Origin: Erwinia tracheiphila
Lineage (GTDB): Bacteria; Pseudomonadota; Gammaproteobacteria; Enterobacterales; Enterobacteriaceae
Assembly (NCBI RefSeq): GCF_021365465.1
Contig: NZ_CP089932.1
Coordinates: forward strand, 4,774,001 to 4,838,000
Length of the DNA stretch: 64,000 nt
Reading direction: 5' to 3'
Of this stretch, positions 1-10,833 are shown one piece after another (position 1 is the first letter of the stretch; each line of letters starts with the position of its first letter). A model generated the notes under the pieces. It was not told the DNA's origin, made no database searches, and saw only the letters and a program-made list of their open reading frames with translations. The position numbers and the translations under genes are program-made.

Positions 1-131
1 CCGCCAGACCGCAACGTGCGATCGGCGATTTCGGTCATCTCAAGATCGGGATCGATCTCCATGGTAATACGTTTTAATTCTCCCCGCTGTTCCAGCAGAG
101 AAAGGAAGTCGCGTAAGCCGTGGTATTTCAT
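1..131 (-). CDS. ubiD: UbiD decarboxylase, N-terminal fragment
   Basis: The minus strand begins with ATG at 131 and reads [20 protein letters not shown] onward, the start of 3-octaprenyl-4-hydroxybenzoate carboxy-lyase. In the family this prenylated-FMN enzyme removes the ring carboxylate in ubiquinone synthesis. Only about 43 residues lie in the window; the rest is beyond base 1. The gene is divergent from rfaH, as in E. coli. No defect is visible in the part present. Confidence 0.93.
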   Translation of the reverse strand, partial: MKYHGLRDFLSLLEQRGELKRITMEIDPDLEMTEIADRTLRSG

Positions 132-408
132 GACTTCTCATTAGTACGGTAGTAAATCGGCCATTATAGGGAGGATCGGCATTGGATGCTTAATTTTTCG
201 CGACATCCGGGATACGATCACACGCTTTTGGATAACAACCATCACCATTAATAGTTATTAATGCGCCCGCCAGACAGGCAAACGATTAATGATACATAAT
301 ATTTTTGTTAGAAATCAGGCCCGAATTGCCCCTTCCGACTGGGATGAAACTATGACTCTTGTATCAATTTTGTTATTCTTATTACCCCTGAAATTGCAAA
401 GTGACGTT

Positions 409-897
409 ATGGAATCCTGGTACTTACTTTATTGCAAACGCGGTCAGCTGCTTCGAGCTAAAGAACATCTTGAACGCCAGGCTGTGCATTGTCTCAGCCC
501 AATGATTGCAATAGAGAAAATGGTGCGGGGCAAACGCACTATAGTGAATGAACCTCTGTTCCCAAACTACCTTTTTATTGAGTTTGATCCAGAAGCTATT
601 CACACCACCACGATCAGTGCAACCAGAGGTGTGAGTCACTTTGTCCGTTTTGGTAGCATGCCTGCTATCGTTCCTGAAGACGTCATTGTTGCTTTGCAAA
701 CTGAGAGAACGGAGACGCTAACAGACCCAGACTTGCCGCAGCCCGGAGAACAGGTAATTATTACGGCGGGTGCGTTTGAAGGACTCAAGGCCATTTTCAC
801 TGAACCAGACGGCGAAGAACGCTCAATGCTGCTGCTCAAAATGCTCAACAAACAAATCGTGCGCAGCATGGACAACAAGCAATTTCAGAAACTCTGA
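409..897 (+). CDS. rfaH: Transcription antitermination factor RfaH
   Basis: 162 residues, the usual family length, from the ATG at 409 ([15 protein letters not shown]). An open frame continues upstream to 289, but the added residues look non-coding and the family starts at MESWYLL. RfaH is a NusG paralogue: an N-terminal NGN domain (about 1-100) binds RNA polymerase and the ops element, and a C-terminal KOW domain (about 110-162) switches fold to recruit the ribosome. It drives long operons for LPS core, capsule and similar surface products. It is convergent with tatD, separated by 21 bases. No ops site was noticed in this window, so its targets lie elsewhere. Confidence 0.95.
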   Translation: MESWYLLYCKRGQLLRAKEHLERQAVHCLSPMIAIEKMVRGKRTIVNEPLFPNYLFIEFDPEAIHTTTISATRGVSHFVRFGSMPAIVPEDVIVALQTERTETLTDPDLPQPGEQVIITAGAFEGLKAIFTEPDGEERSMLLLKMLNKQIVRSMDNKQFQKL

Positions 898-918
898 ATC
901 TTCCCGCCTCCTGACTGA

Positions 919-1713
919 TTACTCAGGCTGGTTAGCCAGCCTGAACAGCAACCGGGCGTTTTCATCACTCTGGCGCCCCAGCACAGCAGCATCCTCTTTG
1001 CGTAATTCAGCGACCTGTTCAACAATATGCGGTAGAAAACCGGGTTCATTACGACGTGAAGGGGGACGAGGCCGCAGGTCACGCGGGATCAAATAAGGTG
1101 CATCGGTTTCCAGCAGTAACCGCCCGGCCGGGATAAGCGGAACCAGTTCACGCAGTGGCTTCCCGCGGCGTTCATCACATATCCACCCGGTAATCCCAAT
1201 CGATAAACCCAGGTCAAGACAGGCTTCCAGTTCAGTTTTTGTGCCGGTAAAACAGTGAATCACTGCACCAGAAAGCTTTGGCAACCACGGGGTAAGAATC
1301 TCAATGAAACGGTCGTGAGCCTCGCGGCAATGGAGAAACGCAGGTAAATTCAGTTCAGCTGCCAGCTCCAGCTGTGCATTAAAGGCATAGGCTTGCTGCT
1401 CAGGTTCAGAGACGTTTCGGTTGAAATCCAGCCCGCACTCACCTATCGCCACCACTTCAGGGCTTTCAGCCAGCCGTTTCAGAGTCGAAACCGTTTCGCC
1501 GGACCATTCGCTGGCATGATGGGGGTGTACACCTGCGGTTGACCAGCAATATCCGGGGCTTCGTGCCGCCAGACTTTGTGCTTGCTGGCTCTCCAGCGCG
1601 TTCGTTCCGGTGATAAGTAAACCTGTCACACCCGCTTGTTTTGCACGTTTAACGACCCAGTCGCGATCCTGCGCAAATTGTGTGCTGGTCAGGTTGACCC
1701 CTATATCAAACAT
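919..1713 (-). CDS. tatD: TatD-family 3'-5' exonuclease / metal-dependent hydrolase
   Basis: 264 residues starting [13 protein letters not shown]. TatD proteins are TIM-barrel metallo-hydrolases; E. coli TatD has 3'-5' exo-DNase/RNase activity and is not needed for Tat export. Visible signature pieces are [26 protein letters not shown], and the late [11 protein letters not shown] with SRRNEP. It lies 74 bases downstream of tatC and is the last gene of the tat cluster. Length is close to the E. coli protein (260). Confidence 0.94.
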   Translation of the reverse strand: MFDIGVNLTSTQFAQDRDWVVKRAKQAGVTGLLITGTNALESQQAQSLAARSPGYCWSTAGVHPHHASEWSGETVSTLKRLAESPEVVAIGECGLDFNRNVSEPEQQAYAFNAQLELAAELNLPAFLHCREAHDRFIEILTPWLPKLSGAVIHCFTGTKTELEACLDLGLSIGITGWICDERRGKPLRELVPLIPAGRLLLETDAPYLIPRDLRPRPPSRRNEPGFLPHIVEQVAELRKEDAAVLGRQSDENARLLFRLANQPE

Positions 1714-1787
1714 AATCAGTTCCAGACAGTAACCGCACCCACGGGCGGTTATTTCACATCAACAGAATGGGGTGCTACAGGGCACTG

Positions 1788-2546
1788 CTATTCCATTCCA
1801 GATTCGTCCTTCCCATTGTCTTCCCGCCCTTTGCCAACGTAAAAGCGTGAGAAAAACACCCCCACCTCAAACAGGCAATACATCGGAATGGCTAACAACG
1901 TTTGAGAGAACACATCCGGTGGCGTGAGTAACATGCCCACCACAAAGGCCCCAACCAGAACATAAGGGCGCTTTTTCTTTAGTTCTTCCGGGGTAGTTAT
2001 GCCCGTCCAGCACAGCAGAACAATGGCAACCGGAACCTCGAAAGAAACGCCGAAAGCCATGAACAACGTCATCACAAAATCGAGATATTTGTTAATATCA
2101 GTCGCTATCTGAACACCCTCGGGCGCAGTCTTGGCAAAAAAACTGAAAGCCAGTGGGAAAACAACAAAATAAGCGAACGCCATTCCCAGATAGAATAGGA
2201 AATAACTGGAAAATAGCAGTGGCATCACCAACCTGCGCTCATGACGATACAGGGCAGGCGCAACAAATGCCCAAATCTGATACAGGATGACCGGAACCGC
2301 AAGAAACACGGAAACGATCATCGTCAGTTTGACAGGGGTAAAGAAAGGTGATGCCACATCCGTTGCAATCATACTTGCTCCTGCGGGCATCTGACTGATC
2401 AAAGGGGAAGCAATAAGGCGGTAAATATCATTAGAGAAATAGGCAAGGCAAAGAAAAATAGCCACGACAGCAATAATGCAGTTAAGTAAACGCTTACGCA
2501 GTTCAATCAAATGACCGATCAGCGGTTGGGTATCTTCAACAGCCAT
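1788..2546 (-). CDS. tatC: Sec-independent translocase subunit TatC
   Basis: 252 residues, six hydrophobic segments. The N-terminal cytoplasmic patch [15 protein letters not shown] carries the conserved signal-peptide docking residues, and LTPPDVFSQ is the typical late loop and membrane motif. TatC with TatB forms the receptor for twin-arginine signal peptides in the inner membrane. It follows tatB with a 2-base gap, so the two are translationally linked. The C-terminal tail is charged ([13 protein letters not shown]). Confidence 0.96.
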   Translation of the reverse strand: MAVEDTQPLIGHLIELRKRLLNCIIAVVAIFLCLAYFSNDIYRLIASPLISQMPAGASMIATDVASPFFTPVKLTMIVSVFLAVPVILYQIWAFVAPALYRHERRLVMPLLFSSYFLFYLGMAFAYFVVFPLAFSFFAKTAPEGVQIATDINKYLDFVMTLFMAFGVSFEVPVAIVLLCWTGITTPEELKKKRPYVLVGAFVVGMLLTPPDVFSQTLLAIPMYCLFEVGVFFSRFYVGKGREDNGKDESGME

Positions 2547-2548
2547 GT

Positions 2549-3196
2549 TTAACCTTGCTCTTCTGATTGCGTGATGGAAGCAGGTGCACGACTGGACAGG
2601 ATCGATGCTGCCGGGGGTTCTGTTGTCACTGTTGCAGCTGACGCATTAGCCTCAGTCGAACTGCTTGCCACCTTAGAAACATGAACGGCAGGCCCACTTT
2701 CACTGCCACCTTCTGAGGGTCTCACGGGCATGAAAGCAGCATCAACATCCTTGATCTCCGTTTGATTCTGACCGAGTCTTTGCACTGGCGCACTGGCATG
2801 GTGATCAGCTTCAGCTGGCGTAACCCCCGCATGAGAGTCAGCAGGATTTTTGACCAGCGAATTATGGATGGTATTCGCCTCATCATCGACTTTCTCATTC
2901 TCTCCAATATAGGAGCGCTTCATCGACTCTGCAGACTGCTTCAGCTCCTCCATGGAGGCCTTAAGCTCTGGCGTCAGGTTACGTTTACTCGCCTCTTCAA
3001 CCTTTCTGAGACTTTCCTGCAGCTCCTGCAACTTTAGTTCCTGAGCAAGCTCATTCTGCACGTTAGCCACCAGCGATCGCATCGCACGCATCCATCCTAA
3101 AACAGTCCTGACCGCTACGGGTAAACGTTGTGGTCCTAACACCACAAGCCCAATCACAAATACCAGTAAAAGTTCGCTAAAGCCTATATCGAACAC
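2549..3196 (-). CDS. tatB: Sec-independent translocase subunit TatB
   Basis: 215 residues, longer than the E. coli protein (about 171). One N-terminal transmembrane helix ([20 protein letters not shown]), the GPQRLP hinge, then an amphipathic helix and a charged coiled region. The extra length lies in a Ser/Ala/Pro/Thr-rich tail from about residue 120, which is poorly conserved in this family. TatB partners TatC in recognising twin-arginine signal peptides. It sits 3 bases after tatA in the same transcript. Confidence 0.95.
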   Translation of the reverse strand: MFDIGFSELLLVFVIGLVVLGPQRLPVAVRTVLGWMRAMRSLVANVQNELAQELKLQELQESLRKVEEASKRNLTPELKASMEELKQSAESMKRSYIGENEKVDDEANTIHNSLVKNPADSHAGVTPAEADHHASAPVQRLGQNQTEIKDVDAAFMPVRPSEGGSESGPAVHVSKVASSSTEANASAATVTTEPPAASILSSRAPASITQSEEQG

Positions 3197-3199
3197 GGT

Positions 3200-3448
3200 T
3201 TATACCTTGTCATTTTTAACGTCTTCTTTCTTTGCCTCTGTCGGCTGCTTTTCAGTGAGCCTGGCATCGAAATCCGCATCATTGGCATGTTTTTTTTCCT
3301 TATCATCGTCATCGCTCATGGCTTTTTTAAAACCTTTGATAGAAGAACCGAGATCGGAACCCAGCGACCGTAACTTATTCGTACCAAAAAGAAGAACAAC
3401 AATTACGGCAATAATTAATAATTGCCCGATACTAATACTACCGCCCAT
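3200..3448 (-). CDS. tatA: Sec-independent translocase pore subunit TatA
   Basis: 82 residues: a transmembrane helix (residues about 4-21), the hinge [10 protein letters not shown], an amphipathic helix ([11 protein letters not shown]) and an acidic/basic tail (DDDDKEKKH). TatA oligomers form the protein-conducting element that moves folded cofactor-containing proteins across the inner membrane. First gene of tatABCD. It is separated from the upstream ubi operon by 115 bases that should hold its promoter. Confidence 0.95.
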   Translation of the reverse strand: MGGSISIGQLLIIAVIVVLLFGTNKLRSLGSDLGSSIKGFKKAMSDDDDKEKKHANDADFDARLTEKQPTEAKKEDVKNDKV

Positions 3449-3563
3449 TTTTTACCTCTGATAATCAGTGCAATGCCAGTTTCATGTACTAAAAAACTCC
3501 GGCTGGCGATGAACGAAGACGCACCAATGAATTTTTGGCGACCCTTTCCTTTTTAAACGTCAA

Positions 3564-5201
3564 TCAGACTATCTTGCGCCAACCCACAAGCCAGGTAACC
3601 AGGCCTGCGGCGATCATGGCCGCAGAAATAAGATCCCACTGAGGGCGGGTCAAAAGAATAGCAGTTCCACTCAGCAACAATGCTGCTCCTGCCCCAAACA
3701 GATAGCGCGATTGATGTTGCCTGACACGTTCTCCTTTCAAATCAGTGGCCAGCTTCTCGACGCTACGCTGCAAATATTTATGCTGACGGAGACTGTCATA
3801 AAACAGTTCTGGCAGCTCAGGCAGCTTTTCTGCCCAGAATGTCTCCTTTTCCTTGAGTGCACGTACGATTGCAGGGATGCCGATTTGATCCTTGATCCAC
3901 TCCTCCAGAAAGGGCTTCGCAGTTTTCCACAAATCAAGTTGCGGATACAGCTGCCGACCAAGTCCCTCAACATACAATAATGTTTTCTGCAGGAGAACCA
4001 ACTGTGGCTGAACTTCCATATTGAATCGACGAGCAGTGTTAAATAAGTTTAGCAATACATGTCCGAAAGATATTTCTGCCAACGGTTTTTCAAAAATCGG
4101 TTCACATACCGTACGGATAGCAAACTCGAAGTCTTCCACGTTGGTGTCTGGCGGCACCCAGCCCGAATCCACATGCAACTCTGCAACTTTACGATAGTCA
4201 CGATTAAAGAAAGCAATAAAATTTTCAGCAAGGTAGCGCTTATCCCCTTTGTTCAGCGACCCCACGATGCCACAGTCAATGCCAATATATTGAGGATCTT
4301 CCGGGTGTTCGTAGCTCACGAAAATATTGCCAGGATGCATATCTGCATGAAAAAAACTGTCACGAAAAACCTGGGTGAAGAAAACCTGTACGCCACGTTC
4401 CGCTAGCAACTTCAAGTTGACCCCATGCTGTTCAAGCTGAACCACATCATTAACGGGAATACCGTAGATACGTTCCATAACCAGCATGGTTTCACTGCAG
4501 TAGTCAGAAAAAATTTCCGGTATATACAACATCTTATTGTTGTCAAAGTTGCGGCGAAGCTGGATAGCATTCGCCGCTTCACGTAACAGGTTTAGCTCGT
4601 CGATCAGGTTTTTTTCATAATCGGCAACCACTTCTCGTGGCCGTAAACGGCGGCTGTCAGGCAACAGTCTGGGAACCCAGCGCGCCATCCGTTTGATAAG
4701 CTTCATATCCGCTTTAATTACCGGCAAAATATCCGGGCGGATAACCTTAATGACCACCTGCTGGCCATTCTCTTTTAACGTGGCAGTATGCACCTGGGCG
4801 ATAGACGCAGAAGCGAGCGGTGTAATAACGAAATCATCAAAATAATTCTCAATAGCGCATCCCAAAGACAGCTCAATCTGATGTTGGGCCTTGACGCCAT
4901 CAAAAGGGGCAACGCGATCCTGCAGCAGAGCTAGTTGATCGGCAATCTGTGGTGGAAACAAATCGCGGCGGGTGGACATCATTTGACCAAGCTTGATCCA
5001 GACCGGTCCCAGCTGTTCCAGTGCTAACCGTAAACGTTCACCAAGGGGCTGCTTTTTGTGCCTGTTTGGCATCCAGAACAGGCATTTTCTCCATAGCCTG
5101 ACTGGCAAAGTTAACCGCGTGATGGGGATCAGTTCATCAAGACCGTAGCTAAGAAAAATATGGATGATTAAATAGAAGCGACGCAATTCTCCAAAGGTCA
5201 T
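3564..5201 (-). CDS. ubiB: Ubiquinone biosynthesis atypical kinase UbiB
   Basis: 545 residues, the expected length. ABC1/ADCK kinase-like core: [15 protein letters not shown] (KxGQ motif), the A-rich loop [18 protein letters not shown] (Lys for ATP), [13 protein letters not shown] (catalytic loop) and GIDCGIVG (metal-binding D). Two hydrophobic helices at the C-terminus anchor it to the inner membrane. In the family it acts as an ATPase that supports the Ubi complex. Its ATG overlaps the end of ubiJ by 4 bases. Confidence 0.96.
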   Translation of the reverse strand: MTFGELRRFYLIIHIFLSYGLDELIPITRLTLPVRLWRKCLFWMPNRHKKQPLGERLRLALEQLGPVWIKLGQMMSTRRDLFPPQIADQLALLQDRVAPFDGVKAQHQIELSLGCAIENYFDDFVITPLASASIAQVHTATLKENGQQVVIKVIRPDILPVIKADMKLIKRMARWVPRLLPDSRRLRPREVVADYEKNLIDELNLLREAANAIQLRRNFDNNKMLYIPEIFSDYCSETMLVMERIYGIPVNDVVQLEQHGVNLKLLAERGVQVFFTQVFRDSFFHADMHPGNIFVSYEHPEDPQYIGIDCGIVGSLNKGDKRYLAENFIAFFNRDYRKVAELHVDSGWVPPDTNVEDFEFAIRTVCEPIFEKPLAEISFGHVLLNLFNTARRFNMEVQPQLVLLQKTLLYVEGLGRQLYPQLDLWKTAKPFLEEWIKDQIGIPAIVRALKEKETFWAEKLPELPELFYDSLRQHKYLQRSVEKLATDLKGERVRQHQSRYLFGAGAALLLSGTAILLTRPQWDLISAAMIAAGLVTWLVGWRKIV

Positions 5202-5803
5202 TTTCCCTCCAGAGCACTAAGCCGACGCTGTAAAGTAGTCAATTCATCACTGACAATCTGCACTTCATCAGCAAACCAGGCCTGTTCCAGGGCACCGGGC
5301 GCGCCCCGCCACTCTTCGGTAAGCGACTCGCTGAGATAAGCCTGTTTACGTTTCAGGTCAGGCCGAATGAGCGCGATTGTCTGGCGGGCGAACTGGATAA
5401 TGCCATGAGCTGCAATATCACCTGTCCATGGTGCGAGGTACTCCGCCGGGTCCAGTTCAGCGAGATCGATCAGTGCAGAAAACTGCTGTACAACCTGCAA
5501 ATCACCCTCAACTTCCAGCTCGCCGCTGCGAATCAAACTGGTTAACTGCTGGCGATCCCGTAATTTATGCAAGGTACGCAATCCCAGTCTCACCCGGCAA
5601 TCTGGCATATCATGCCATTCGCCCATCACGTCCAGCTGATTTTCACTAAAAATAAGCGTAACAGGCTGTGCCAGTTCAGCAAGTTCAATAACCAGGCTTT
5701 TCCCAGTAAGTCGCTGGCGCACCGATTTCAACCCACGATCGCGGTACAATACCTGATTCAGTGCTGTCTCCAGCCCAGCCATTAATAACGGCGTTAATGT
5801 CAT
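5198..5803 (-). CDS. ubiJ: Ubiquinone biosynthesis accessory factor UbiJ
   Basis: 201 residues, matching UbiJ (formerly YigP) from [16 protein letters not shown]. The N-terminal half is an SCP2-like lipid-binding domain (about 1-120); the C-terminal half is helical and probably coiled (about 160-200, [14 protein letters not shown]). UbiJ binds ubiquinone intermediates and organises the soluble Ubi complex with UbiK. It lies 12 bases after ubiE and overlaps ubiB, so ubiE-ubiJ-ubiB is one transcription unit. Confidence 0.94.
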   Translation of the reverse strand: MTLTPLLMAGLETALNQVLYRDRGLKSVRQRLTGKSLVIELAELAQPVTLIFSENQLDVMGEWHDMPDCRVRLGLRTLHKLRDRQQLTSLIRSGELEVEGDLQVVQQFSALIDLAELDPAEYLAPWTGDIAAHGIIQFARQTIALIRPDLKRKQAYLSESLTEEWRGAPGALEQAWFADEVQIVSDELTTLQRRLSALEGK

Positions 5804-5815
5804 GCGTTTTCCTGT

Positions 5816-6571
5816 TTAGAACTTGAATCCGCGGTGTAGCGCAACGATGCCACCGGTAAAGTTTGAATAAGTGATATTTTCAAACCCAACATCCGTCATC
5901 ATTTGCTTCAGCGTGTCCTGATCCGGATGCATACGGATGGACTCTGCAAGATAGCGATAGCTTTCCGAATCTTTTGCTACCAGCTCACCAATACGGGGCA
6001 GGACGTGAAAAGAATAGGCATCATAGATCTTGCTAAGAGGAGCCAGTACGGGTTTGGAAAATTCCAGCACTAAAAGCCGTCCGCTAGGCTTTAACACGCG
6101 AAACATTGAGGCCAGCGCTTTATCTTTATCGGTAACATTGCGTAGACCAAAAGCAATGGTAATGCAGTCAAAATGGTTATCGGGAAAGGGTAATGCTTCG
6201 GCATTGGCCTGCACATAATTAATGTTGCCAATAATACCCTTATTACGAAGTTTTTCACGACCCACTTTCAACATTGAGCTATTGATGTCAGCGAGAACAA
6301 CTTCACCGGTATCACCCACCAGACGTGAGAACTTCGCGGTGAGGTCCCCCGTCCCCCCTGCAAGATCAAGCACACGTTGCCCCCGGCGCACGCCACTGGC
6401 GTCGATAGTAAAACGCTTCCAGATACGATGGATACCAAAAGACATCAGGTCATTCATCAGATCGTATTTCGCCGCAACGGAATGGAAAACATCAGCCACC
6501 ATTTCAGCCTTGTCGCTTTTCGCCACGGTGCGGTAGCCAAAATGGGTAGTATCCTTTGATTCATCTGCCAT
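5816..6571 (-). CDS. ubiE: Ubiquinone/menaquinone C-methyltransferase UbiE
   Basis: 251 residues when started at the ATG at 6571 ([16 protein letters not shown]), equal to the family length. A longer open frame to 6634 adds 21 residues not seen in the family. SAM-binding motif I is [12 protein letters not shown] (about 66-77), followed by [10 protein letters not shown], and the later signature [16 protein letters not shown]. It methylates the demethylmenaquinone and demethoxybenzoquinol rings. First gene of ubiE-ubiJ-ubiB. Confidence 0.96.
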   Translation of the reverse strand: MADESKDTTHFGYRTVAKSDKAEMVADVFHSVAAKYDLMNDLMSFGIHRIWKRFTIDASGVRRGQRVLDLAGGTGDLTAKFSRLVGDTGEVVLADINSSMLKVGREKLRNKGIIGNINYVQANAEALPFPDNHFDCITIAFGLRNVTDKDKALASMFRVLKPSGRLLVLEFSKPVLAPLSKIYDAYSFHVLPRIGELVAKDSESYRYLAESIRMHPDQDTLKQMMTDVGFENITYSNFTGGIVALHRGFKF

Positions 6572-6649
6572 TTGTTTTACCTGCTCTGCAATCAATATTC
6601 GGTCAAGTGTATCAGAGTCCAGTAGGACAGGCACAGCCTTGCAGTTTAT

Positions 6650-8152
6650 TCATTTGCAGCCATCTACACAGTCGGTACCTGCTGAAAAACCTGTGCCGTC
6701 ATCCTCTTTAGCCTGTTCCGTAAGTCGGGGATTTATTGGGCGCTTTACTTCAACACCTAACTGGCGGAAGCTTTCAGCCTGAGAAATCATATTACCCCGC
6801 CCTTCTGCCAGCTTTCTCATTGCCTGACGGTAGCTCTCCTGAGCCTTATCCAAGCTTTGCCCGACCACAGACATATCATCAACAAATAGCCGCATTTTGT
6901 CATACAGCCGGGCTGCCCGATCAGCAATACGCTGTGCATGGTGGCTTTGATGTTCATAACGCCACAGATTGTTAATAGTGCGAAGTGCAACCAGTAAAGT
7001 CGTCGGACTAACCAACATAATGTTCTGGTTAAGTGCCTCACTAATCAACTCAGGTTCCCTGTCTATAGCCAGTAAAAAGGCAGGCTCCACAGGAATAAAC
7101 ATCAACACGTAATCCAGCGAACGTAAACCCGGTAATTGCTGATAATCTTTTCGACTGAGCACACGAAGGTGGTTACGGATAGCTGCAATGTGCTCACCAA
7201 GTGCTTTTTCTCGCACGCTATCCTCTTGCGCATTGAAATAACGCTCATAAGCGACCAACGTCATTTTTGCGTCGATAACGACATCCTTACTCTGAGGGAG
7301 GCGTACAATGACATCAGGCTGCATACGGCCATGTTGCTCTGGTTGCTCTAACTGAATGGTAACTTGCGTTTCATACTCATGTCCTTCACGCAAACCAGAC
7401 GCCTCAAGTACTCTGCTCAACACAACCTCTCCCCAGTTCCCTTGCGTCTTATTATCACCTTTCAACGCTTTGGTGAGGTTTATAGCCTCCTGTGCCATTT
7501 GCGCATTCAATTGCTGCAAATTGCGGATTTCATGAGAAAGCGTATGACGTTCCCGCGCTTCCTGACCGAAACCCTCCTGAACCTGACGGCAAAATCCTTC
7601 CAGTTGCTCCCGTAGAGGTGCAATCAATCCGTTGAGGCTTTGTCGGTTTTGCTCGTCAACCCGCCGCCCACTGTTTTCGAAAATACGATGAGCGAGGTTT
7701 TCAAATTGCGCATTGAGGCGCTGTTCGCTGTTGGTCAACAGACGTTGTTTTTCGTCTGCAGCCATGCGCGTCTCTTCAAGACGAATGGTGGCTTCACGAA
7801 GCTCTGCTTCCTGTATGCTGTTGATTTCCAACTGATGACGCAGTTCACGTGTCAACTGTTCGGCCTCTTTACGCCAGTGATCCAGATGAACCAGTTTTTC
7901 CTGAGCAACAGAAAGTGAAGCGTAAAGCTGGCGCAGCTCTAACTCGTTCTGCTTCTGTTGTAGCTGTGAAGCTTCGAGTTGTTGCATCAGCCTGTCGCGC
8001 ACCTGACTCAGCTGTTGGGTCGCTTGCTGTAACAACTGCTGTTCTGTTTCCTGCCGTGCGGCGCGTTGCTGGCCTCTGAACCAGGCGATAAGCCATCCCA
8101 CCAGCAGGCCAATTAAACTGAAACAGACACCATAAATGATTGTTGCATCCAC
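6650..8152 (-). CDS. rmuC: RmuC family DNA recombination protein
   Basis: The proposed start is GTG at 8152: GAGGAGG lies at 8161-8167, 8 bases upstream, and the protein then opens with a membrane helix (DATIIYGVCFSLIGLLVGWL). This gives 500 residues; the frame can be extended to 8242 without support. After the helix comes a long coiled coil (about 30-160), then the conserved RmuC nuclease-like core (GNWGEVVLSRVLE, DVVIDAKMTLVAYERY). RmuC limits inversions at short inverted repeats in E. coli; its exact activity is not settled. Confidence 0.92.
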   Translation of the reverse strand: MDATIIYGVCFSLIGLLVGWLIAWFRGQQRAARQETEQQLLQQATQQLSQVRDRLMQQLEASQLQQKQNELELRQLYASLSVAQEKLVHLDHWRKEAEQLTRELRHQLEINSIQEAELREATIRLEETRMAADEKQRLLTNSEQRLNAQFENLAHRIFENSGRRVDEQNRQSLNGLIAPLREQLEGFCRQVQEGFGQEARERHTLSHEIRNLQQLNAQMAQEAINLTKALKGDNKTQGNWGEVVLSRVLEASGLREGHEYETQVTIQLEQPEQHGRMQPDVIVRLPQSKDVVIDAKMTLVAYERYFNAQEDSVREKALGEHIAAIRNHLRVLSRKDYQQLPGLRSLDYVLMFIPVEPAFLLAIDREPELISEALNQNIMLVSPTTLLVALRTINNLWRYEHQSHHAQRIADRAARLYDKMRLFVDDMSVVGQSLDKAQESYRQAMRKLAEGRGNMISQAESFRQLGVEVKRPINPRLTEQAKEDDGTGFSAGTDCVDGCK

Positions 8153-8806
8153 ACTGTTTTCCTCCTCAGTGTCTGAACTACGGAAAGGTAGAGCGATACT
8201 GTATAGATGTCCAGATAAAATCACGATAAAACATAGTGGCAAAGGAATTACATCTTAAAATGCGAGGTGCAATCAGAATTAAGAAGAATGAGCGCAAATT
8301 GACGGGATAATTCTTTTCGTCTCTGACAATATGAAGCTCTGTGAGTCAATCGATAACATTAAAGTGAGTTATCTCTCTTTAAACTCACTTTGTAAAATAA
8401 CTCGTAGAGTCAGAAGTAGGGTCAAATAAAAACATCTATTCTCAATGCTATTTTTTCTATTTATCTACTTTTCAAGTGACTACGATTACCGTAAAAAATA
8501 GCCACTAAGTAAATATTAAAATCATCTCGTTTTAGAAAAATTACATTCATGCAGATTTAAAAAATAGAGAAAAGTTAATAATAGTCATATGATTATTCTT
8601 TCGATAGCAATCATTCATCCCTAAACGAAAATTGTATTTTACTTCTCATCCTGTTCTTGAAAAAGAGGTTAACAAGTTAATGACTCTCCTCCATTATCTC
8701 AAAAAATATTACGAAAAAATGACATAGCGTAAAGCCGCATCGTAATGAAATTATAACTTTGGATTTTTTTTGGTTGACAGGCTTCTCTTAGGCTGTGCGA
8801 AAAATT
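8153..8806. other. AT-rich gene-less stretch before the IS1 copy
   Basis: About 650 bases between rmuC and the insertion sequence, visibly richer in A and T than the flanking genes, with no recognisable protein. The only coding candidate is a 15-residue frame on the plus strand at 8680-8727 (ATG to TAG) with GAGG about a dozen bases upstream; too short to call. The composition suggests a relict or acquired spacer. The part next to rmuC must hold its promoter. Confidence 0.5.
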
Positions 8807-8821
8807 GGTCGTGACGCAGAT

Positions 8822-9325
8822 TTATTGATAATGATGAAGAGTAAGATACCAACCGATGATCTTATCGTGCATTTCCTCTGACTTCGAAAAGCAAATTGTT
8901 CTGCGGGTCAGTCGTTTGATATGTGTGCGAAGATTAAGATTATGTCGTTCTGTCCGTTGGGTATATTTCTTGCTCACCACGTGGCCTGTTGCACTTAACA
9001 GAACTTTATAAACCGGCCACGCATCTGCCATATAAAAGGCAATGTTAAATTTGCTTAACAGGGCCAGCAATCGTCGCAGGGTCGGGGCATTTCTCGGGCC
9101 GAAGACATGGGCCAGAGCACGTTTGCGGATACGGTCATAAGCATAGAACAACCACCGGGGATTGCTTTTACACCGCACGTAAGACCATTGTTCACCGGCT
9201 TCACAGCAGATAACAACCTCCGTTTCGGGGTCGATATTCTCAGCTACCTGCTTTGGCGAAATTTTTTTAAGTGCCGCAGAATCGTATTGAGGCTGATACC
9301 GAGAACCCGTGCGGTATCGCGACAT
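8822..9325 (-). CDS. insB: IS1-family transposase InsB (catalytic part)
   Basis: 167 residues of the DDE transposase. HVFGPRN, DAWPVY and the conserved C-terminal stretch [15 protein letters not shown], then [16 protein letters not shown], match IS1 InsB. In this family InsB is made as an InsA-InsB fusion by -1 slippage on an A-run; a run of seven A is present on the minus strand at about 9262-9268, near the end of insA. Because insA is stopped at codon 30 here, the fusion should not form. A few substitutions distinguish it from copy B. Confidence 0.9.
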   Translation of the reverse strand: MSRYRTGSRYQPQYDSAALKKISPKQVAENIDPETEVVICCEAGEQWSYVRCKSNPRWLFYAYDRIRKRALAHVFGPRNAPTLRRLLALLSKFNIAFYMADAWPVYKVLLSATGHVVSKKYTQRTERHNLNLRTHIKRLTRRTICFSKSEEMHDKIIGWYLTLHHYQ

Positions 9326-9519
9326 CCGTAACCATTCATGGCCATATTAACAATGGTCTGGTGTGTGTCTGGTTTGGCACCGGCGTAGCTAAAGTTGAGC
9401 TGAAAGGTCTTTGAACAATGCTTGCAGATCTAACGTTGGGCACCGGATGCTGAATGTCCGTTACATCGTACAGCATGAGTTTCATTGCACTGAGGGCAAA
9501 CAACATCAACTTTAGCCAT
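9244..9519 (-). pseudogene. insA: IS1-family insA with amber codon 30
   Basis: The reading frame matches InsA of copy B (zinc-binding CPQCN...C...C and helix-turn-helix region) but codon 30 is TAG (9430-9432) where copy B has TAC (Tyr). Downstream codons remain in frame to the normal stop. InsA binds the inverted ends and is half of the transposase fusion, so this copy should depend on a protein supplied in trans. It could also be read by an amber suppressor. Confidence 0.88.
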
Positions 9520-9745
9520 ATGTTACATCCAAAGCGCAAAGCATACGTGATCAGCAAGTCTGCGTCACGACCGAAAAATTTGATAAAACCTCACAGATAA
9601 AATCAAAACAGTAATTAAGCAAGCTGACAGTATTAAATAAAAAATATCATATCCAGCACGGCTGTGAGCCTTATGCGCATCAACGATTAGCGAACAGGCG
9701 GGCATAAAATGGCTATTGCCTCGGAGCATTAGTCAGACACCAACG

Positions 9746-9774
9746 CAGGCACAGTCCGTCGCAGACTGTACCTG
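9746..9774 (-). terminator. Hairpin downstream of udp
   Basis: CAGGCACAGTC and GACTGTACCTG pair around a 7-base loop with one mismatch, 10 bases past the udp stop. There is no clear T-run, so it is a weak terminator or an mRNA 3'-end stabiliser. Confidence 0.5.
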
Positions 9775-9783
9775 ACCAATTCC

Positions 9784-10545
9784 TCAAATCAGACGGCGGG
9801 CCGCTTCAACAACAATACGTACCGCATCACTTTCGGTTTTTTTCATTGTTTCTGCGTTTGGGATTTCCTGTTGGGTACGATTAACAATGACGCCGGCGAT
9901 CATTCCTGCCCGCAATCCCTGACTGGCACACATGGTCAGTAGCGTCGCTGATTCCATTTCATAGTTGAGCACGCCCATCCGCTGCCACTCTTTCATCGAG
10001 TTCTGAAAGCGACTGACCACGCGGCCAGAAAAAGTGTCATAGCGCTCCTGGCCTGGATAAAAAGTGTCGGAAGAGGCGGTGATACCAATGTGAGTAGTGG
10101 CACCGACATCCTTCGCCGCCTCAACCAGCGCGGTAGTACAGGCAAAGTCAGCAACAGCGGGAAATTCAAGCGGTGCAAAGTGTTGACTGGCACCATCGAG
10201 ACGGACAGAACCGGTGGTGACCAGCACATCACCCACATTAATACCGGGCTGAATCGCACCGGTAGTGCCTACTCTAAGAAAAGTGTGTATGCCAAGTTGA
10301 GCAAGCTCTTCTACTGCAATAGATGTAGAAGGACCACCAATGCCTGTTGAGCAAACGATAACCGCTTTACCATCGATTTCAGCACGCCAGGTGGTAAATT
10401 CACGATGTGACGCCAGGTGTACCGCATTATCCATAAGCGCCGCGATTTTCTTTACCCGTTGCGGATCGCCCGGCACGATCGCCAGGCTCGCCCCCTGAAG
10501 ATCCGCCCGTGCCAGGTCTAAGTGAAAAACGTCTGATTGTGACAT
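9784..10545 (-). CDS. udp: Uridine phosphorylase
   Basis: 253 residues, full length. NP-I family phosphorylase that splits uridine to uracil and ribose-1-phosphate in the cytoplasm. Visible family motifs: [31 protein letters not shown] (phosphate site), RVGTTGAIQ, and [11 protein letters not shown] (ribose/base site). Divergent from ysgA; the shared 288-base spacer carries a CRP-type site consistent with the CRP/CytR control known for udp. Confidence 0.97.
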   Translation of the reverse strand: MSQSDVFHLDLARADLQGASLAIVPGDPQRVKKIAALMDNAVHLASHREFTTWRAEIDGKAVIVCSTGIGGPSTSIAVEELAQLGIHTFLRVGTTGAIQPGINVGDVLVTTGSVRLDGASQHFAPLEFPAVADFACTTALVEAAKDVGATTHIGITASSDTFYPGQERYDTFSGRVVSRFQNSMKEWQRMGVLNYEMESATLLTMCASQGLRAGMIAGVIVNRTQQEIPNAETMKKTESDAVRIVVEAARRLI

Positions 10546-10612
10546 TACATGCTCCTGTGGGGATGAAGGATGGTCGATTAAGGGCAGCAGAGTATCGGAA
10601 ATCCATCGGCTA

Positions 10613-10634
10613 ATATGTGAAAAAAATCACTATA
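10613..10634. promoter_or_regulatory. CRP-binding site between udp and ysgA
   Basis: The core TGTGA-N6-TCACT lies at 10616-10631, nine of ten consensus positions, with an all-A spacer. A TTGCAT motif about 45 bases to the right could be part of a CytR site. udp is a known CRP/CytR target in E. coli; the assignment here is from sequence only. Confidence 0.75.
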
Positions 10635-10780
10635 AACAATGAAAATTACTGCAACATAACCAATACAAGCGACTTGCATCACATTAAAGCGTCATTATTC
10701 TGGAATCGATCACAGCCGGACCTTTCGCCAGCATTAATGGCGGTGATAAAGATGTTGAGAAATCCGCTACCTGTCCGGGC

Positions 10781-10786
10781 TATAAT
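10781..10786 (+). promoter_or_regulatory. Possible -10 box of ysgA
   Basis: TATAAT lies 48 bases before the ysgA ATG. The best -35 candidate, TTGAGA at 10755-10760, is 20 bases away, wider than usual, so the promoter is tentative. Confidence 0.4.
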
Positions 10787-10833
10787 CCTAGCTATAGTTA
10801 GCTGATTGGGCTAATTCATGCACGGAGAGAACG

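Larger units (their letters stand above)
8807..9572 (-). mobile_element. IS1-family insertion sequence, copy A (insA interrupted)
   Basis: 766 bases bounded by inverted ends: left GGTCGTGACGCAGATTTATT, right (reverse complement) GGTCGTGACGCAGACTTGCT, sharing 14 perfect bases. It is flanked by an 8-base direct repeat GAAAAATT (8799-8806 and 9573-9580), a target duplication of the size IS1 makes. Same length and ends as copy B at 17509-18274. The intact duplication shows insertion as a unit in the rmuC-udp spacer. It is probably not self-mobile because insA has a stop codon. Confidence 0.95.

Noticed and set aside
289..408. N-terminal extension of rfaH
   Set aside because: The family begins at MESWYLL; the 40 extra residues have no similarity to it.
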